Of a stretch of 64,000 nt of DNA, positions 29,201-43,500 are shown piece by piece. The stretch spans positions 186,001-250,000 of the forward strand of contig NW_027526504.1 of assembly GCF_052857255.1 (NCBI RefSeq), in the 5' to 3' direction. Within the stretch, counting starts at the first letter, position 1; every line of letters starts with the position of its first letter. The position numbers and the translations under genes are program-made. Origin of the DNA: Amblyomma americanum. Its lineage: Eukaryota; Arthropoda; Arachnida; Ixodida; Ixodidae. Under the pieces are notes generated by a model. It did not search any database. It worked only from the letters and a program-made list of their open reading frames with translations, and had not been told where the DNA came from.

Positions 29201-32200
29201 ACCCGGCTTGTCGAGACATCACTTTAAAGTGTTTATTTCAAGTATAGCACGCGATTAACACACTCGCTAGGGCCACGCCCCGGCAGATTACGCCAGGTGT
29301 ACCCGCCTGCTCGAGACATCACTTTAAAGTGTTGATTTCAAGTATAGCACGCGATTAACACGCTCGCTAGGGCCACGCACCGGCAGATTACGCCAGGTGT
29401 ACCCGCCTGCTCGAGACATCACTTTAAAGTGTTTATTTCAAGTATAGCACGCGATTAACGTGCTTGCTAGTGCCACGCACCGGAAGATTACGCCAGGTGT
29501 ACTCGCCTGCTCGAGACATCACTTTAAATTCTTTATTTCAAGTATAGCACGCGATTAACACGCTCGCTAGGGCCACGCCCTGGCAGATTACGCCAGGTGT
29601 ACCCGCCTGCTCGAGACATCACTTTAAAGTGTTTATTTCAAGTATAGCACGCGATTAACGCGCTTGCTAGGGCCACGCACCGGAAGATTACGCCAGGTGT
29701 ACTCGCCTGCTCGAGACATCACTTTAAATTCTTTATTTCAAGTATAGCACGCGATTAACACGCTCGCTAGGGCCATGCACCGGCAGATTACGCCAGGTGT
29801 ACCCGCCTGCTATAGACATGACTTTAAAGTGTTTATTTAAAGTGTAGCACGCGATTAACACGCTCCCTAGGCCCACGCACCGGCAGATTACGCCAGGTGT
29901 ACCCGCCTGCTCGAGACATCACTTTAGCGTGTTTATTTCAAGTATAGCACGCGATTAACACACTCGCTAGGGCCACGCACCAGCAGATTACGCCAGGTGT
30001 ACCCGCCTGCTCGAGACATCACTTTAACGTGTTTTTTTCAAGTATAGCACGCGATTAACACGCTCGCTAGGGCCACGCCCCGGCAGATTACTCCAGGTGT
30101 ACCCGCCTTGTCGAGACATCACTTTAAAGTGTTTATTTCAAGTATAGCACGCGATTAACACGCTCGCTAGGGCCACGCCCCGGCAGATTACGCCAGGTGT
30201 ACCCGCCTGCTCGAGACATCACTTTAAAGTGTTTATTTCAAGTATAGCACGCGATTAACGCGCTTGCTAGGGCCACGCACCAGAAGATTACGCCAGGTGT
30301 ACCCGCCTGCTCGAGACATCACTTTAAAGTGTTTATTTCAATTATAGCATGCGATTAACACGCTCGCCAGGGCCACGCCCCGGCAGATTACGCCAGGTGT
30401 ACCCTCCTGCTCGAGACATCGCTTTAAAGTGTTTATTTCAAGTATAGCACGCGATTAACACGTTCGCTAGGGCCACGCACCGGCAGATTACGCCAGGTGT
30501 ACCCGCCTGCTCGAGACATCACTTTAACGTGTTTATTTCAAGTATAGCACGCGATTAACACGCTCGCTAGGGCCACGCACCAGCAGATTACGCCAGGTGT
30601 ACCCGCCTGCTCGAGACATCAGTTTAACGTGTTTATTTCAAGTAAAGCACGCCATTAACACGCTCGCTAGGGCCACGCACCGGCAGATTACGCCAGGTGT
30701 ACCCGCCTGCTCGAGACATGACTTTAACGTGTTTATTTCAAGTATAGCAGGCGATTACCAGGCTCGCTAGGGCCACGCGCCGGCAGATTACGCCAGGTGT
30801 ACCCGCCTGCACGAGACATCACTTTAACGTGTTTATTTCAAGTATAGCACGCGATTAACACGCTCGCTAGGGCCACGCACCGGCGGATTACGTCACGAGT
30901 ACCCGCCTGCGCGAGACATCACTTTAACGTGTTTATTTCAAGTATAGCACGCGATTAACACGCTGGCTAGGGCCACGCACCGGCAGATTACGCCAGTTGT
31001 ACGCGCCTGCTCGAGACATCACTTTAAAGTGTTTATTTCAAGTATTGCACGCGATTAACACGCTCGCTAGGGCCACTGCCCGGCAGATTACTCCAGGTGT
31101 ACCCGCCTGCGCGAGACATCACTTTAACGTGTTTATTTCAAGTATTGCTCGCGATTAACACGCTCGCGAGGGCCATGCACCGGCAGATTACGCCAGGTGT
31201 ACCCGCCTGCGGGAGACATCACTTTAACGTGTTTAATTCAAGTATAGCACGCGATTAACACGCTCGCTAGGGCCACGCCCCGGCAGATTACTCCAGGTGT
31301 ACCCGCCTGCGCGAGACATCACTTTAACGTGTTTATTTCAAGTATAGCACGCGATTAACACGCTCGCTAGGGCCATGCACCGGCAGATTACGCCAGGTGT
31401 ACCCGCCTGCTCGAGACATCACTTTAAAGTGTTTATTTCAAGTATAGCACGCGATTAACACGCTCCCTAGGGCCACGCACCGGCAGATTACACCAGGTGT
31501 ACCCGCCTGCTCGAGACATCACTTTAACGTGTTTATTTCAAGTATAGCACGCGATTAACACGCTCGCTAGGGCCACGCACCAGCAGATTACGCCAGGTGT
31601 ACCCGCCTGCTCGAGACATCACTTTAACGTGTTTATTTCAAGTATAGCACGCGATTAACACGCTCGCTAGGGCCACGCCCCGGCCGATTACTCCAGGTGT
31701 ACCCGCCTTGTCGAGACATCACTTTAAAGTGTTTATTTCAAGTATAGCACGCGATTAACACGCTCGCTAGGGCCACGCCCCGGCAGATTACGCCAGGTGT
31801 ACCCGCCTGCTCGAGACATCACTTTAAAGTGTTGATTTCAAGTATAGCACGCGATTAACACGCTCGCTAGGGCCACGCACCGGCAGATTACGCCAGGTGC
31901 ACCCGCCTGCTCGAGACATCACTTTAAAGTGTTTATTTCAAATATAGCACGCGATTAACGCGCTTGCTAGGGCCACGCACCGGAAGATTACGCCAGGTGT
32001 ACTCGCCTGCTCGAGACATCTCTTTAAATTCTTTATTTCAAGTATAGCACGCGATTAACACGCTCGCTAGGGCCACGCCCCGGCAGATTACGCCAGGTGT
32101 ACCCGCCTGCTCGAGACATCACTTTAAAGTGTTTATTTCAAGTATAGCACGCGATTAACACGCTCGCTAGGGCCACGCACCGGCAGATTACGCCAAGTGT

Positions 32201-32900
32201 ACCCGCCTGCTCGAGACATCACTTTAACGTGTTTATTTCAAGTATAGCACGCGATTAACACGCTCGCTAGGGCCACGCACCAGCAGATTACGCCAGGTGT
32301 ACCCGCCTGCTCGAGACATCACTTTAACGTGTTTATTTCAAGTATAGCACGCGATTAACGCGCTCGCTAAGGCCACGCACCAGCATATTACGCCAGGTGT
32401 ACCCGCCTGCTCGAGACATCAGTTTAACGTGTTTATTTCAAATATAGCTCGCGATTAACACGCTCGCTAGGGTCACGCCCCGGCAGATTACTCCAGGTGT
32501 ACCCGCCTGCGCGAGACATCACTTTAACGTGTTTATTTCAAGTATAGCACGCGATTAACACGCTCGCTAGGGCCATGCACCGGCAGATTACGCCAGGTGT
32601 ATCCGCCTGCTCGAGACATCACTTTAAAGTGTTTATTTCAAGTGTAGCACGCGATTAACACGCTCCCTAGGGCCACGCACCGGCAGATTACGCCAGGTGT
32701 ACCCGCCTGCTCGAGACATCACTTTAACGTGTTTATTTCAAGTATAGCACGCGATTAACACGCTCGCTAGGGCCACGCACCAGCAGATTACGCCAGGTGT
32801 ACCCGCCTGCTCGAGACATCACTTTAACGTGTTTATTTCAAGTATAGCAGCGATTAACACGCTCGCTAGGGCCACGCCCCGGCAGATTACTTCAGGTGTA
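26205..32900 (+). repeat. Pair of related 2.7-kb satellite blocks about 4.0 kb apart
   Basis: Blocks at about 26205-28900 and 30205-32900 carry the same rare variants in order: GCTCGCCAG (26364/30362), CACGTTCGCT (26461/30459), CAAGTAAAGCACGCC (26641/30639), GATTACCAGG (26755/30753), GTCACGAGT (26893/30891), ACACCAGG (27292/31491), GCCAAGTG (27994/32193), GCGCTCGCTAAGG (28361/32359) and AGCAGCGATT (28149, 28848/32847). The first block lacks two monomers near 26936 and has two extra near 28121-28320, so the spacing shifts from about 3998 to 4200 and back to 4000. The interval 28900-30205 repeats material like 24.6-26.2 kb. Confidence 0.75.
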
Positions 32901-35749
32901 CCCGCCTTGTCGAGACATCACTTTAAAGTGTTTATTTCAAGTATAGCACGCGATTAACACGCTCGCTAGGGCCACGCCCCGGCAGATTACGCCAGGTGTA
33001 CCCGCCTGCTCGAGACATCACTTTAAAGTGTTTATTTCAAGTATAGCACGCGATTAACGCGCTTGCTAGGGCCACGCACCGGAAGGTTACGCCAGGTGTA
33101 CCCGCCTGCTCGAGACATCACTTTAAAGTGTTTATTTCAAGTATAACACGCGATTAACACGCTCGCTAGGGCCACGCCCCGGCAGATTACGCCAGGTGTA
33201 CCCGCCTGCTCGAGACATCACTTTAAAGTGTTTATTTCAAGTATAGCACGCGATTAACACGCTCGCTAGGGCCACGCACCGGCAGATTACGCCAGGTGTA
33301 CCCGCCTGCTCGAGACATCACTTTAACGTGTTTATTTCAAGTATAGCACGCGATTAACACGCTCGCTAGGGCCACGCACCAGCAGATTACGCCAGGTGTA
33401 CCCGCCTGCTCGAGACATCACTTTAAGGTGTTTATTTCAAGTATAGCACGCGATTAACACGCTCGCTAGGGCCACGCCCCGGCAGATTACTCCAGGTGTA
33501 CCCGCCTGGTCGAGACATCACTTTAAAGTGTTTATTTCAAGTATAGCACGCGATTAACACGCTCGCTAGGGCCACGCCCCGGCAGATTACGCCAGGTGTA
33601 CCCGCCTGCTCGAGACATCACTTTAAAGTGTTGATTTCAAGTATAGCACGCGATTAACACGCTCGCTAGGGCCACGCACCGGCAGATTACGCCAGGTGTA
33701 CCCGCCTGCTCGAGACATCACTTTAAAGTGTTTATTTCAAGTATAGCACGCGATTAACGCGCTCGCTAGGGCCACGCACCGGCAGATTACGCCAGGTGTA
33801 CCCGCCTGCTCGAGACATCACTTTAAAGTGTTTATTTGAAGTATAGCACGCGATTAACACGCTCGCTAGGGGAACGCCCCGGCCGATTAGGCCAGGTGTA
33901 CCCGCCTGCTCGAGACTTCACTTTAAAGTGTTTATTTCAAGTATAGCACGCGATTAACACGCTCGCTAGGGCCACGCACCGGCAGATTACGCCAGGTGTA
34001 CCCGCCTGCACGAGACATTACTTTAAAGTGTTTATTTCAAGCATAACACGCGATTAACACGCTCGCTAGGGCCACGCACCGGCAGATTACGCCAGGTGTA
34101 CCCGCCTGCTCGAGACATCATTTTAAGTGTTTATTTCAAGTATAGCACGCGACTAACACGCTCGCTAGGGCCAGGCCCCGGCAGATTACTCAAGGTGTAC
34201 CCGCCTGCGCGAGACATCACTTTAACTTGTTTATTTCAAGTATGGCACGCGATTAACACGCTCGTTAGGGCCACGCCCCGCCAGATTACGCCAGGTGTGC
34301 CCGCCTGCTCGAGACATCACTTTAAAATGTTTATTTCAAGTATAGCACGCGATTAACACGCTCGCTAGGGCCACGCACCGGCAGATTACGCCAGGTGTAC
34401 CCGCCTGCTCGAGACATCACTTTAACGTGTTTATTTCAAATATAGCACGCGATTAACACGCTCGCTAGGGCCATACACCGGCAGATTACGCCAGGTGTAC
34501 CCGCCTGCTCGAGACATCACTTTAAAGTGTTTATTTCAAGTATAGCACGCGATTAACACGCTCGCTAGGGCCACGCACCGGCAGATTACGCCAGGTGTAC
34601 CCGCCTGCGCGAGACATCACTTGAACGTGTTATTTCAAGTATAGCACGCGATTAACACGCTCGCTAGGGCCACGCACCGGCAGATTACTCCAGGTGTACC
34701 CGCCTGCTCGAGACATCACTTTAAAGTGTTTATTTCAAGTATAGCACGCGATTAACGCGCTCGCTAGGGCCACGCACCGGCAGATTACGCCAGGTGTACC
34801 CGCCTGCTCGAGACATCAATTTAAAGTGTTTATTTCAAGTATAGCACGCGATTGACACGCCCGCTAGGGCCACGCACCGGCAGATTACGCCAGGTGTACC
34901 CGCCTGCTCGAGACATCACTTTAACGTGTTTATTTCAAGTATAGCACGCGATTAACACGCTCGCTAGGGCCACGCACCAGCAGATTACGCCAGGTGTACC
35001 CGCCTGTTCGAGACATCACTTTAAAGTGTTTATTTCAAGTATAGCACGCGATTGACACGCCCGCTAGGGCCACGCACCGGCAGATTACGCCAGGTGTACC
35101 CGCCTGCTCGAGACATCACTTTAACGTGTTTATTTCAAGTATAGCACGCGATTAACACGCTCGCTAGGGCCACGCACCAGCAGATTACGCCAGGTGTACC
35201 CGCCTGCTCGAGACATCACTTTAAAGTGTTTATTTCAAGTATAGCACGCGATTAACACGCTCGCTAGGGCCACGCCCCAGCAGATTACGCCAGGTGTACC
35301 CGCCTGCTCGAGACATCACTTTAAAGTGTTGATTTCAAGTATAGCACGCGATTAACACGCTCGCTAGGGCCACGCACCGGCAGATTACGCCAGGTGTACC
35401 CGCCTGCTCGAGACATCACTTTAAAGTGTTTATTTCAAGTATAGCACGCGATTAACGCGCTCGCTAGGGCCACGCACCGGCAGATTACGCCAGGTGTACC
35501 CGCCTTGTCGAGACATCACTTTAAAGTGTTTATTTCAAGTATAGCACGCGATTAACACGCTCGCTAGGGCCACGCCCCGGCAGATTACGCCAGGTGTACC
35601 CGCCTGCTCGAGACATCACTTTAAAGTGTTGATTTCAAGTATAGCACGCGATTAACACGCTCGCTAGGGCCACGCACCGGCAGATTACGCCAGGTGTACC
35701 CGCCTGCTCGAGACATCACTTTAAAGTGTTTATTTCAAGTATAGCACGC

Positions 35750-38700
35750 GATTAACGCGCTTGCTAGGGCCACGCACCGGAAGATTACGCCAGGTGTACT
35801 CGCCTGCTCGAGACATCACTTTAAATTCTTTATTTCAAGTATAGCACGCGATTAACACGCTCGCTAGGGCCACGCCCCGGCAGATTACGCCAGGTGTACC
35901 CGCCTGCTCGAGACATCACTTTAGTGTTGATTTCAAGTATAGCACGCGATTAACACGCTCGCTAGGGCCACGCACCGGCAGATTACGCCAGGTGTACCCG
36001 CCTGCTCGAGACATCACTTTAAAGTGTTTATTTCAAGTATAGCACGCGATTAACGCGCTTGCTAGGGCCACGCACCGGAAGATTACGCCAGGTGTACTCG
36101 CCTGCTCGAGACATCAGTTTAAATTCTTTATTTCAAGTATAGCACGCGATTAACACGCTCGCTAGGGCCACGCCCCGGCATATTACGCCAGGTGTACCCG
36201 CCTGCTCGAGACATCACTTTAAAGTGTTTATTTCAAGTATAGCGCGCGATTAACACGCTCGCTAGGGCCACGCACCGGCAGATGACGCCAGGTGTACCCG
36301 CCTGTTCAAGACATCACTTTAACGTGTTTATTTCAAGTATAGCACGCGATTAACACGCTCGCTAGGGCCACGCACCAGCAGATTACGCCAGGTGTACCCG
36401 CCTGCTCGAGACATCACTTTAACGTGTTTATTTCAAGTATAGCACGCGATTAACGCGCTCGCTAGGGCCACGCACCAGCATATTACGCCAGGTGTACCCG
36501 CCTGCTCGAGACATCGGTTTAACGTGTTTATTTCAAATATAGCTCGCGATTAACACGCTCGCTAGGGCCATGCCCCGGCAGATTACTCCAGGTGTACCCG
36601 CCTGCGCGAGACATCACTTTAACGTGTTTATTTCAAGTATAGCACGCGATTAACACGCTCGCTAGGGCCATGCACCGGCAGATTACGCCAGGTGTACCCG
36701 CCTGCTCGAGACATGACTTTAAAGTGTTTATTTCAAGTGTAGCATGCGAATAACACGCTCCCTAGGGCCACGCACCGGCAGATTACGCCAGGTGTACCCG
36801 CCTGCTCGAGACATCACTTTAACGTGTTTATTTCAAGTATAGCACGCGATTAACACGCTCGCTAGGGCCAAGCACCAGCAGATTACGCCAGGTGTACCCG
36901 CCTGCTCGAGACATCACTTTAACGTGTTTATTTCAAGTATAGCACGCGATTAACACGCTCGCTAGGGCCACGCCCCGGCAGATTACTCCAGGTGTACCCG
37001 CCTTGTCGAGACATCACTTTAAAGTGTTTATTTCAAGTATAGCACGCGATTAACACGCTCGCTAGGGCCACGCCCCGGCAGATTACGCCAGGTGTACCCG
37101 CCTGCTCGAGACATCACTTTAAAGTGTTTATTTCAAGTATAGCACGCGATTAACGCGCTTGCTAGGGCCACGCACCGGAAGATTACGCCAGCTGTACCCG
37201 CCTGCTCGAGACATCACTTTAAAGTGTTTATTTCAAGTATAGCATGCGATTAACACGCTCGCTAGGGCCACGCCCCGGCAGATTACGCCAGGTGTACCCT
37301 CCTGCTCGAGACATCGCTTTAAAGTGTTTATTTCAAGTATAGCACGCGATTAACACGCTCGCTTGGGCCACGCCCCGGCAGATTACTCCAGGTGTACCCG
37401 CCTGGTCGAGACATCACTTTAAAGTGTTTATTTCAAGTATAGCACGCGATTAACACGCTCGCTAGGGCCACGCCCGGCAGATTACGCCAGGTGTACCCGC
37501 CTGCTCGAGACATCACTTTAAAGTGTTGGTTTCAAGTATAGCACGCGATTAACACGCTCGCTAGGGCCACGCACCGGCAGATTACGCCAGGTGTACCCGC
37601 CTGCTCGAGACATCACTTTAAAGTGTTTATTTCAAGTATAGCACGCGATTAACGCGCTCGCTAGGGCCACGCACCGGCAGATTACGCCAGGTGTACCCGC
37701 CTGCTCGAGACATCACTTTAACGTGTTTATTTCAAGTATAGCACGCGATTAACACGCTCGCTAGGGCCACGCCCCGGCAGATTACTCCAGGTGTACCCGC
37801 CTGGTCGAGACATCACTTTAAAGTGTTTATTTCAAGTATAGCACGCGATTAACGCGCTTGCTAGGGCCACGCACCGGAAGAATACGCCAGGTGTACTCGC
37901 CTGCTCGAGACATCAGTTTAAATTCTTTGTTTCAAGTATAGCACGCGATTAACACGCTCGCTAGGGCCACGCCCCGGCAGATTACGCCAGGTGTACCCGC
38001 CTGCTCGAGACATCACTTTAAAGTGTTTATTTCAAGTATAGCACGCGATTAACACGCTCGCTAGGGCCATGCACCGGCAGATGACGCCAGGTGTACCCGC
38101 CTGTTCAAGACATCACTTTAACGTGTTTATTTCAAGTATAGCACGCGCTTAACACGCTCGCTAGGGCCATGCACCGGCAGATTACGCCAGGTGTACCCGC
38201 CTGCTCGAGACATCACTTTAAAGTGTTTATTTCAAGTATAGCACGCGATTAACGCGCTTGCTAGGGCCACGCACCGGAAGATTACGCCAGGTGTACCCGC
38301 CTGCTCGAGACATCACTTTAAAGTGTTTATTTCAAGTATAGCATGCGATTAACACGCTCGCTAGGGCCACGCCCCGGCAGATTACGCCAGGTGTACCCTC
38401 CTGCTCGAGACATCGCTTTAAAGTGTTTATTTCAAGTATAGCACGCGATTAACGCGCTTGCTAGGGCCACGCACCGGAAGATTACGCCAGGTGTACTCGC
38501 CTGCTCGAGACATCACTTTAAATTCTTTATTTCAAGTATAGCACGCGATTAACACGCTCGCTAGGGCCACGCCCCGGCAGATTACGCCAGGTGTACCCGC
38601 CTGCTCGAGACATCACTTTAGTGTTGATTTCAAGTATAGCACGCGATTAACACGCTCGCTAGGGCCACGCACTGGCAGATTACGCCAGGTGTACCCGCCT

Positions 38701-40535
38701 GCTCGAGACATCACTTTAAAGTGTTTATTTCAAGTATAGCACGCGATTAACGCGCTTGCTAGGGCCACGCACCGGAAGATTACGCCAGGTGTACTCGCCT
38801 GCTCGAGACATCAGTTTAAATTCTTTATTTCAAGTATAGCACGCGATTAACACGCTCGCTAGGGCCACGCCCCGGCAGATTACGCCAGGTGTACCCGCCT
38901 GCTCGAGACATCACTTTAAAGTGTTTATTTCAAGTATAGCACGCGATTAACACGCTCGCTAGGGCCACGCACCGGCAGATGACGCCAGGTGTACCCGCCT
39001 GTTCAAGACATCACTTTAACGTGTTTATTTCAAGTATAGCACGCGATTAACACGCTCGCTAGGGCCACGCACCAGCAGATTACGCCAGGTGTACCCGCCT
39101 GCTCGAGACATCACTTTAACGTGTTTATTTCAAGTATAGCACGCGATTAACGCGCTCGCTAGGGCCACGCACCAGCATATTACGCCAGGTGTACCCGCCT
39201 GCTCGAGACATCGGTTTAACGTGTTTATTTCAAATATAGCTCGCGATTAACACGCTCGCTAGGGCCATGCCCCGGCAGATTACTCCAGGTGTACCCGCCT
39301 GCGCGAGACATCACTTTAACGTGTTTATTTCAAGTATAGCACGCGATTAACACGCTCGCTAGGGCCATGCACCGGCAGATTACGCCAGGTGTACCCGCCT
39401 GCTCGAGACATGACTTTAAAGTGTTTATTTCAAGTGTAGCATGCGAATAACACGCTCCCTAGGGCCACGCACCGGCAGATTACGCCAGGTGTACCCGCCT
39501 GCTCGAGACATCACTTTAACGTGTTTATTTCAAGTATAGCACGCGATTAACACGCTCTCTAGGGCCAAGCACCAGCAGATTACGCCAGGTGTACCCGCCT
39601 GCTCGAGACATCACTTTAACGTGTTTATTTCAAGTATAGCACGCGATTAACACGCTCGCTAGGGCCACGCCCCGGCAGATTACTCCAGGTGTACCCGCCT
39701 TGTCGAGACATCACTTTAAAGTGTTTATTTCAAGTATAGCACGCGATTAACACGCTCGCTAGGGCCACGCCCCGGCAGATTACGCCAGGTGTACCCGCCT
39801 GCTCGAGACATCACTTTAAAGTGTTTATTTCAAGTATAGCACGCGATTAACACGCTTGCTAGGGCCACGCACCGGAAGATTACGCCAGGTGTACCCGCCT
39901 GCTCGAGACATCACTTTAAAGTGTTTATTTCAAGTATAGCATGCGATTAACACGCTCGCTAGGGCCACGCCCCGGCAGATTACGCCAGGTGTACCCTCCT
40001 GCTCGAGACATCGCTTTAAAGTGTTTATTTCAAGTATAGCACGCGATTAACACGCTCGCTTGGGCCACGCCCCGGCAGATTACTCCAGGTGTACCCGCCT
40101 GGTCGAGACATCACTTTAAAGTGTTTATTTCAAGTATAGCACGCGATTAACACGCTCGCTAGGGCCACGCCCGGCAGATTACGCCAGGTGTACCCGCCTG
40201 CTCGAGACATCACTTTAAAGTGTTGGTTTCAAGTATAGCACGCGATTAACACGCTCGCTAGGGCCACGCACCGGCAGATTACGCCAGGTGTACCCGCCTG
40301 CTCGAGACATCACTTTAAAGTGTTTATTTCAAGTATAGCACGCGATTAACGCGCTCGCTAGGGCCACGCACCGGCAGATTACGCCAGGTGTACCCGCCTG
40401 CTCGAGACATCACTTTAACGTGTTTATTTCAAGTATAGCACGCGATTAACACGCTCGCTAGGGCCACGCCCCGGCAGATTACTCCAGGTGTACCCGCCTG
40501 GTCGAGACATCACTTTAAAGTGTTTATTTCAAGTA
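35750..40535 (+). repeat. Pair of 2.1-kb satellite blocks 2.7 kb apart
   Basis: About 35750-37840 and 38446-40535 have the same variant order at a spacing of about 2695 bp. Matching rare markers are the 3-nt-deleted CTTTAGTGTTG monomer (35925/38619), CTGTTCAAGAC (36302/39000), CATGCCCCGG (36569/39266), GCATGCGAATAAC (36743/39440), AAGCACCAGC (36870/39567), GCTTGGGCC (37362/40058) and GCCCGGCAG (37472/40168). The two blocks diverge beyond 37840 and 40535. This is a recent segmental duplication within the array. Confidence 0.75.
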
Positions 40536-43500
40536 TAGCACGCGATTAACACGCTCGCTAGGGCCACGCCCCAGCAGATTACGCCAGGTGTACCCGCCTG
40601 CTCGAGACATCACTTTAAAGTGTTGATTTCAAGTATAGCACGCGATTAACACGCTCGCTAGGGCCACGCACCGGCAGATTACGCCAGGTGTACCCGCCTG
40701 CTCGAGACATCACTTTAAAGTGTTTATTTCAAGTATAGCACGCGATTAACGCGCTTGCTAGGGCCACGCACCGGAAGATTACGCCAGGTGTACTCGCCTG
40801 CTCGAGACATCACTTTAAATTCTTTATTTCAAGTATAGCACGCGATTAACACGCTCGCTAGGGCCACGCCCCGGCAGATTACGCCAGGTGTACCCGCCTG
40901 CTCGAGACATCACTTTAGTGTTGATTTCAAGTATAGCACGCGATTAACACGCTCGCTAGGGCCACGCACCGGGAGATTACGCCAGGTGTACCCGCCTGCT
41001 CGAGACATCACTTTAAAGTGTTTATTTCAAGTATAGCACGCGATTAACGCGCTTGCTAGGGCCACGCACCGGAAGATTACGCCAGGTGTACTCGCCTGCT
41101 CGAGACATCAGTTTAAATTCTTTATTTCAAGTATAGCACGCGATTAACACGCTCGCTAGGGCCACGCCCCGGCAGATTACGCCAGGTGTACCCGCCTGCT
41201 CGAGACATCACTTTAAAGTGTTTATTTCAAGTATAGCACGCGATTAACACGCTCGCTAGGGCCACGCACCGGCAGATGACGCCAGGTGTACCCGCCTGTT
41301 CAAGACATCACTTTAACGTGTTTATTTCAAGTATAGCACGCGATTAACACGCTCGCTAGGGCCATGCACCGGCAGATTACGCCAGGTGTACCCGCCTGCT
41401 CGAGACATCACTTTAAAGTGTTTATTTCAAGTATAGCACGCGATTAACGCGCTTGCTAGGGCCACGCACCGGAAGATTACGCCAGGTGTACCCGCCTGCT
41501 CGAGACATCACTTTAAAGTGTTTATTTCAAGTATAGCATGCGATTAACACGCTCGCTAGGGCCACGCCCCGGCAGATTACGCCAGGTGTACCCTCCTGCT
41601 CGAGACATCGCTTTAAAGTGTTTATTTCAAGTATAGCACGCGATAAAACACGCTCGCTAGGGCCACGCACCGGCAGATTACGCCAGGTGTACCCGCCTGC
41701 TCGAGACATCACTTTAACGTGTTTATTTCAAGTATAGCACGCGATTAACACGCTCGCTAGGGCCACGCACCAGCAGATTACGCCAGGTGTACCCGCCTGC
41801 TCGAGACATCACTTTAACGTGTTTATTTCAAGTATAGCACGCGATTAACACGCTCGCTAGGGCCACGCCCCGGCAGATTACTCCAGGTGTACCCGCCTGG
41901 TCGAGACATCACTTTAAAGTGTTTATTTCAAGTATAGCACGCGATTAACACGCTCGCTAGGGCCACGCCCCGGCAGATTACGCCAGGTGTACCCGCCTGC
42001 TCGAGACATCACTTTAAAGTGTTGGTTTCAAGTATAGCACGCGATTAACACGCTCGCTAGGGCCACGCACCGGCAGATTACGCCAGGTGTACCCGCCTGC
42101 TCGAGACATCACTTTAAAGTGTTTATTTCAAGTATAGCACGCGATTAACGCGCTCGCTAGGGCCACGCACCGGCAGATTACGCCAGGTGTACCCGCCTGC
42201 TCGAGACATCACTTTAAAGTGTTTATTTGAAGTATAGCACGCGATTAACACGCTCGCTAGGGGAACGCCCCGGCCGATTAGGCCAGGTGTACCCGCCTGC
42301 TCGAGACTTCACTTTAAAGTGTTTATTTCAAGTATAGCACGCGATTAACACGCTCGCTAGGGCCACGCACCGGCAGATTACGCCAGGTGTACCCGCCTGC
42401 ACGAGACATTACTTTAAAGTGTTTATTTCAAGCATAACACGCGATTAACACGCTCGCTAGGGCCACGCACCGGCAGATTACGCCAGGTGTACCCGCCTGC
42501 TCGAGACATCATTTTAAGTGTTTATTTCAAGTATAGCACGCGACTAACACGCTCGCTAGGGCCACGCCCCGGCAGATTAATCAAGGTGTACCCGCCTGCG
42601 CGAGACATCACTTTAACGTGTTTATTTCAAGTATGGCACGCGATTAACACGCTCGTTAGGGCCACGCCCCGCCAGATTACGCCAGGTGTGCCCGCCTGCT
42701 CGAGACATCACTTTAAAATGTTTATTTTAAGTATAGCACGCGATTAACACGCTCGCTAGGGCCACGCACCGGCAGATTACGCCAGGTGTACCCGCCTGCT
42801 CGAGACATCACTTTAACGTGTTTATTTCAAATATAGCACGCGATTAACACGCTCGCTTGGGCCACGCCCCGGCAGATTACTCCAGGTGTACCCGCCTGCT
42901 CGAGACATCACTTTAACGTGTTTATTTCAAGTATAGCACGCGATTAACACGCTCGCTAGGGCCACGCCCCGGCAGATTACTCCAGGTGTACCCGCCTGCG
43001 CGAGACATCACTTTAACGTGTTTATTTCAAGTATAGCACGCGATTAACACGCTCGCTAGGGCCATACACCGGCAGATTACGCCAGGTGTACCCGCCTGCT
43101 CGAGACATCACTTTAAAGTGTTTATTTCAAGTATAGCACGCGATTAACACGCTCGCTAGGGCCACGCACCGGCAGATTACGCCAGGTGTACCCGCCTGCG
43201 CGAGACATCACTTTAACGTGTTATTTCAAGTATAGCACGCGATTAACACGCTCGCTAGGGCCACGCACCGGCAGATTACTCCAGGTGTACCCGCCTGCTC
43301 AAGACATCACTTTAAAGTGTTTATTTCAAGTATAGCACGCGATTGACACGCTCGCTAGGGCCACGCACCGGCAGATTACGCCAGGTGTACCCGCCTGCTC
43401 GAGACATCACTTTAACGTGTTTATTTCAAGTATAGCACGCGATTAACACGCTCGCTAGGGCCACGCACCAGCAGATTACGCCAGGTGTACCCGCCTGCTC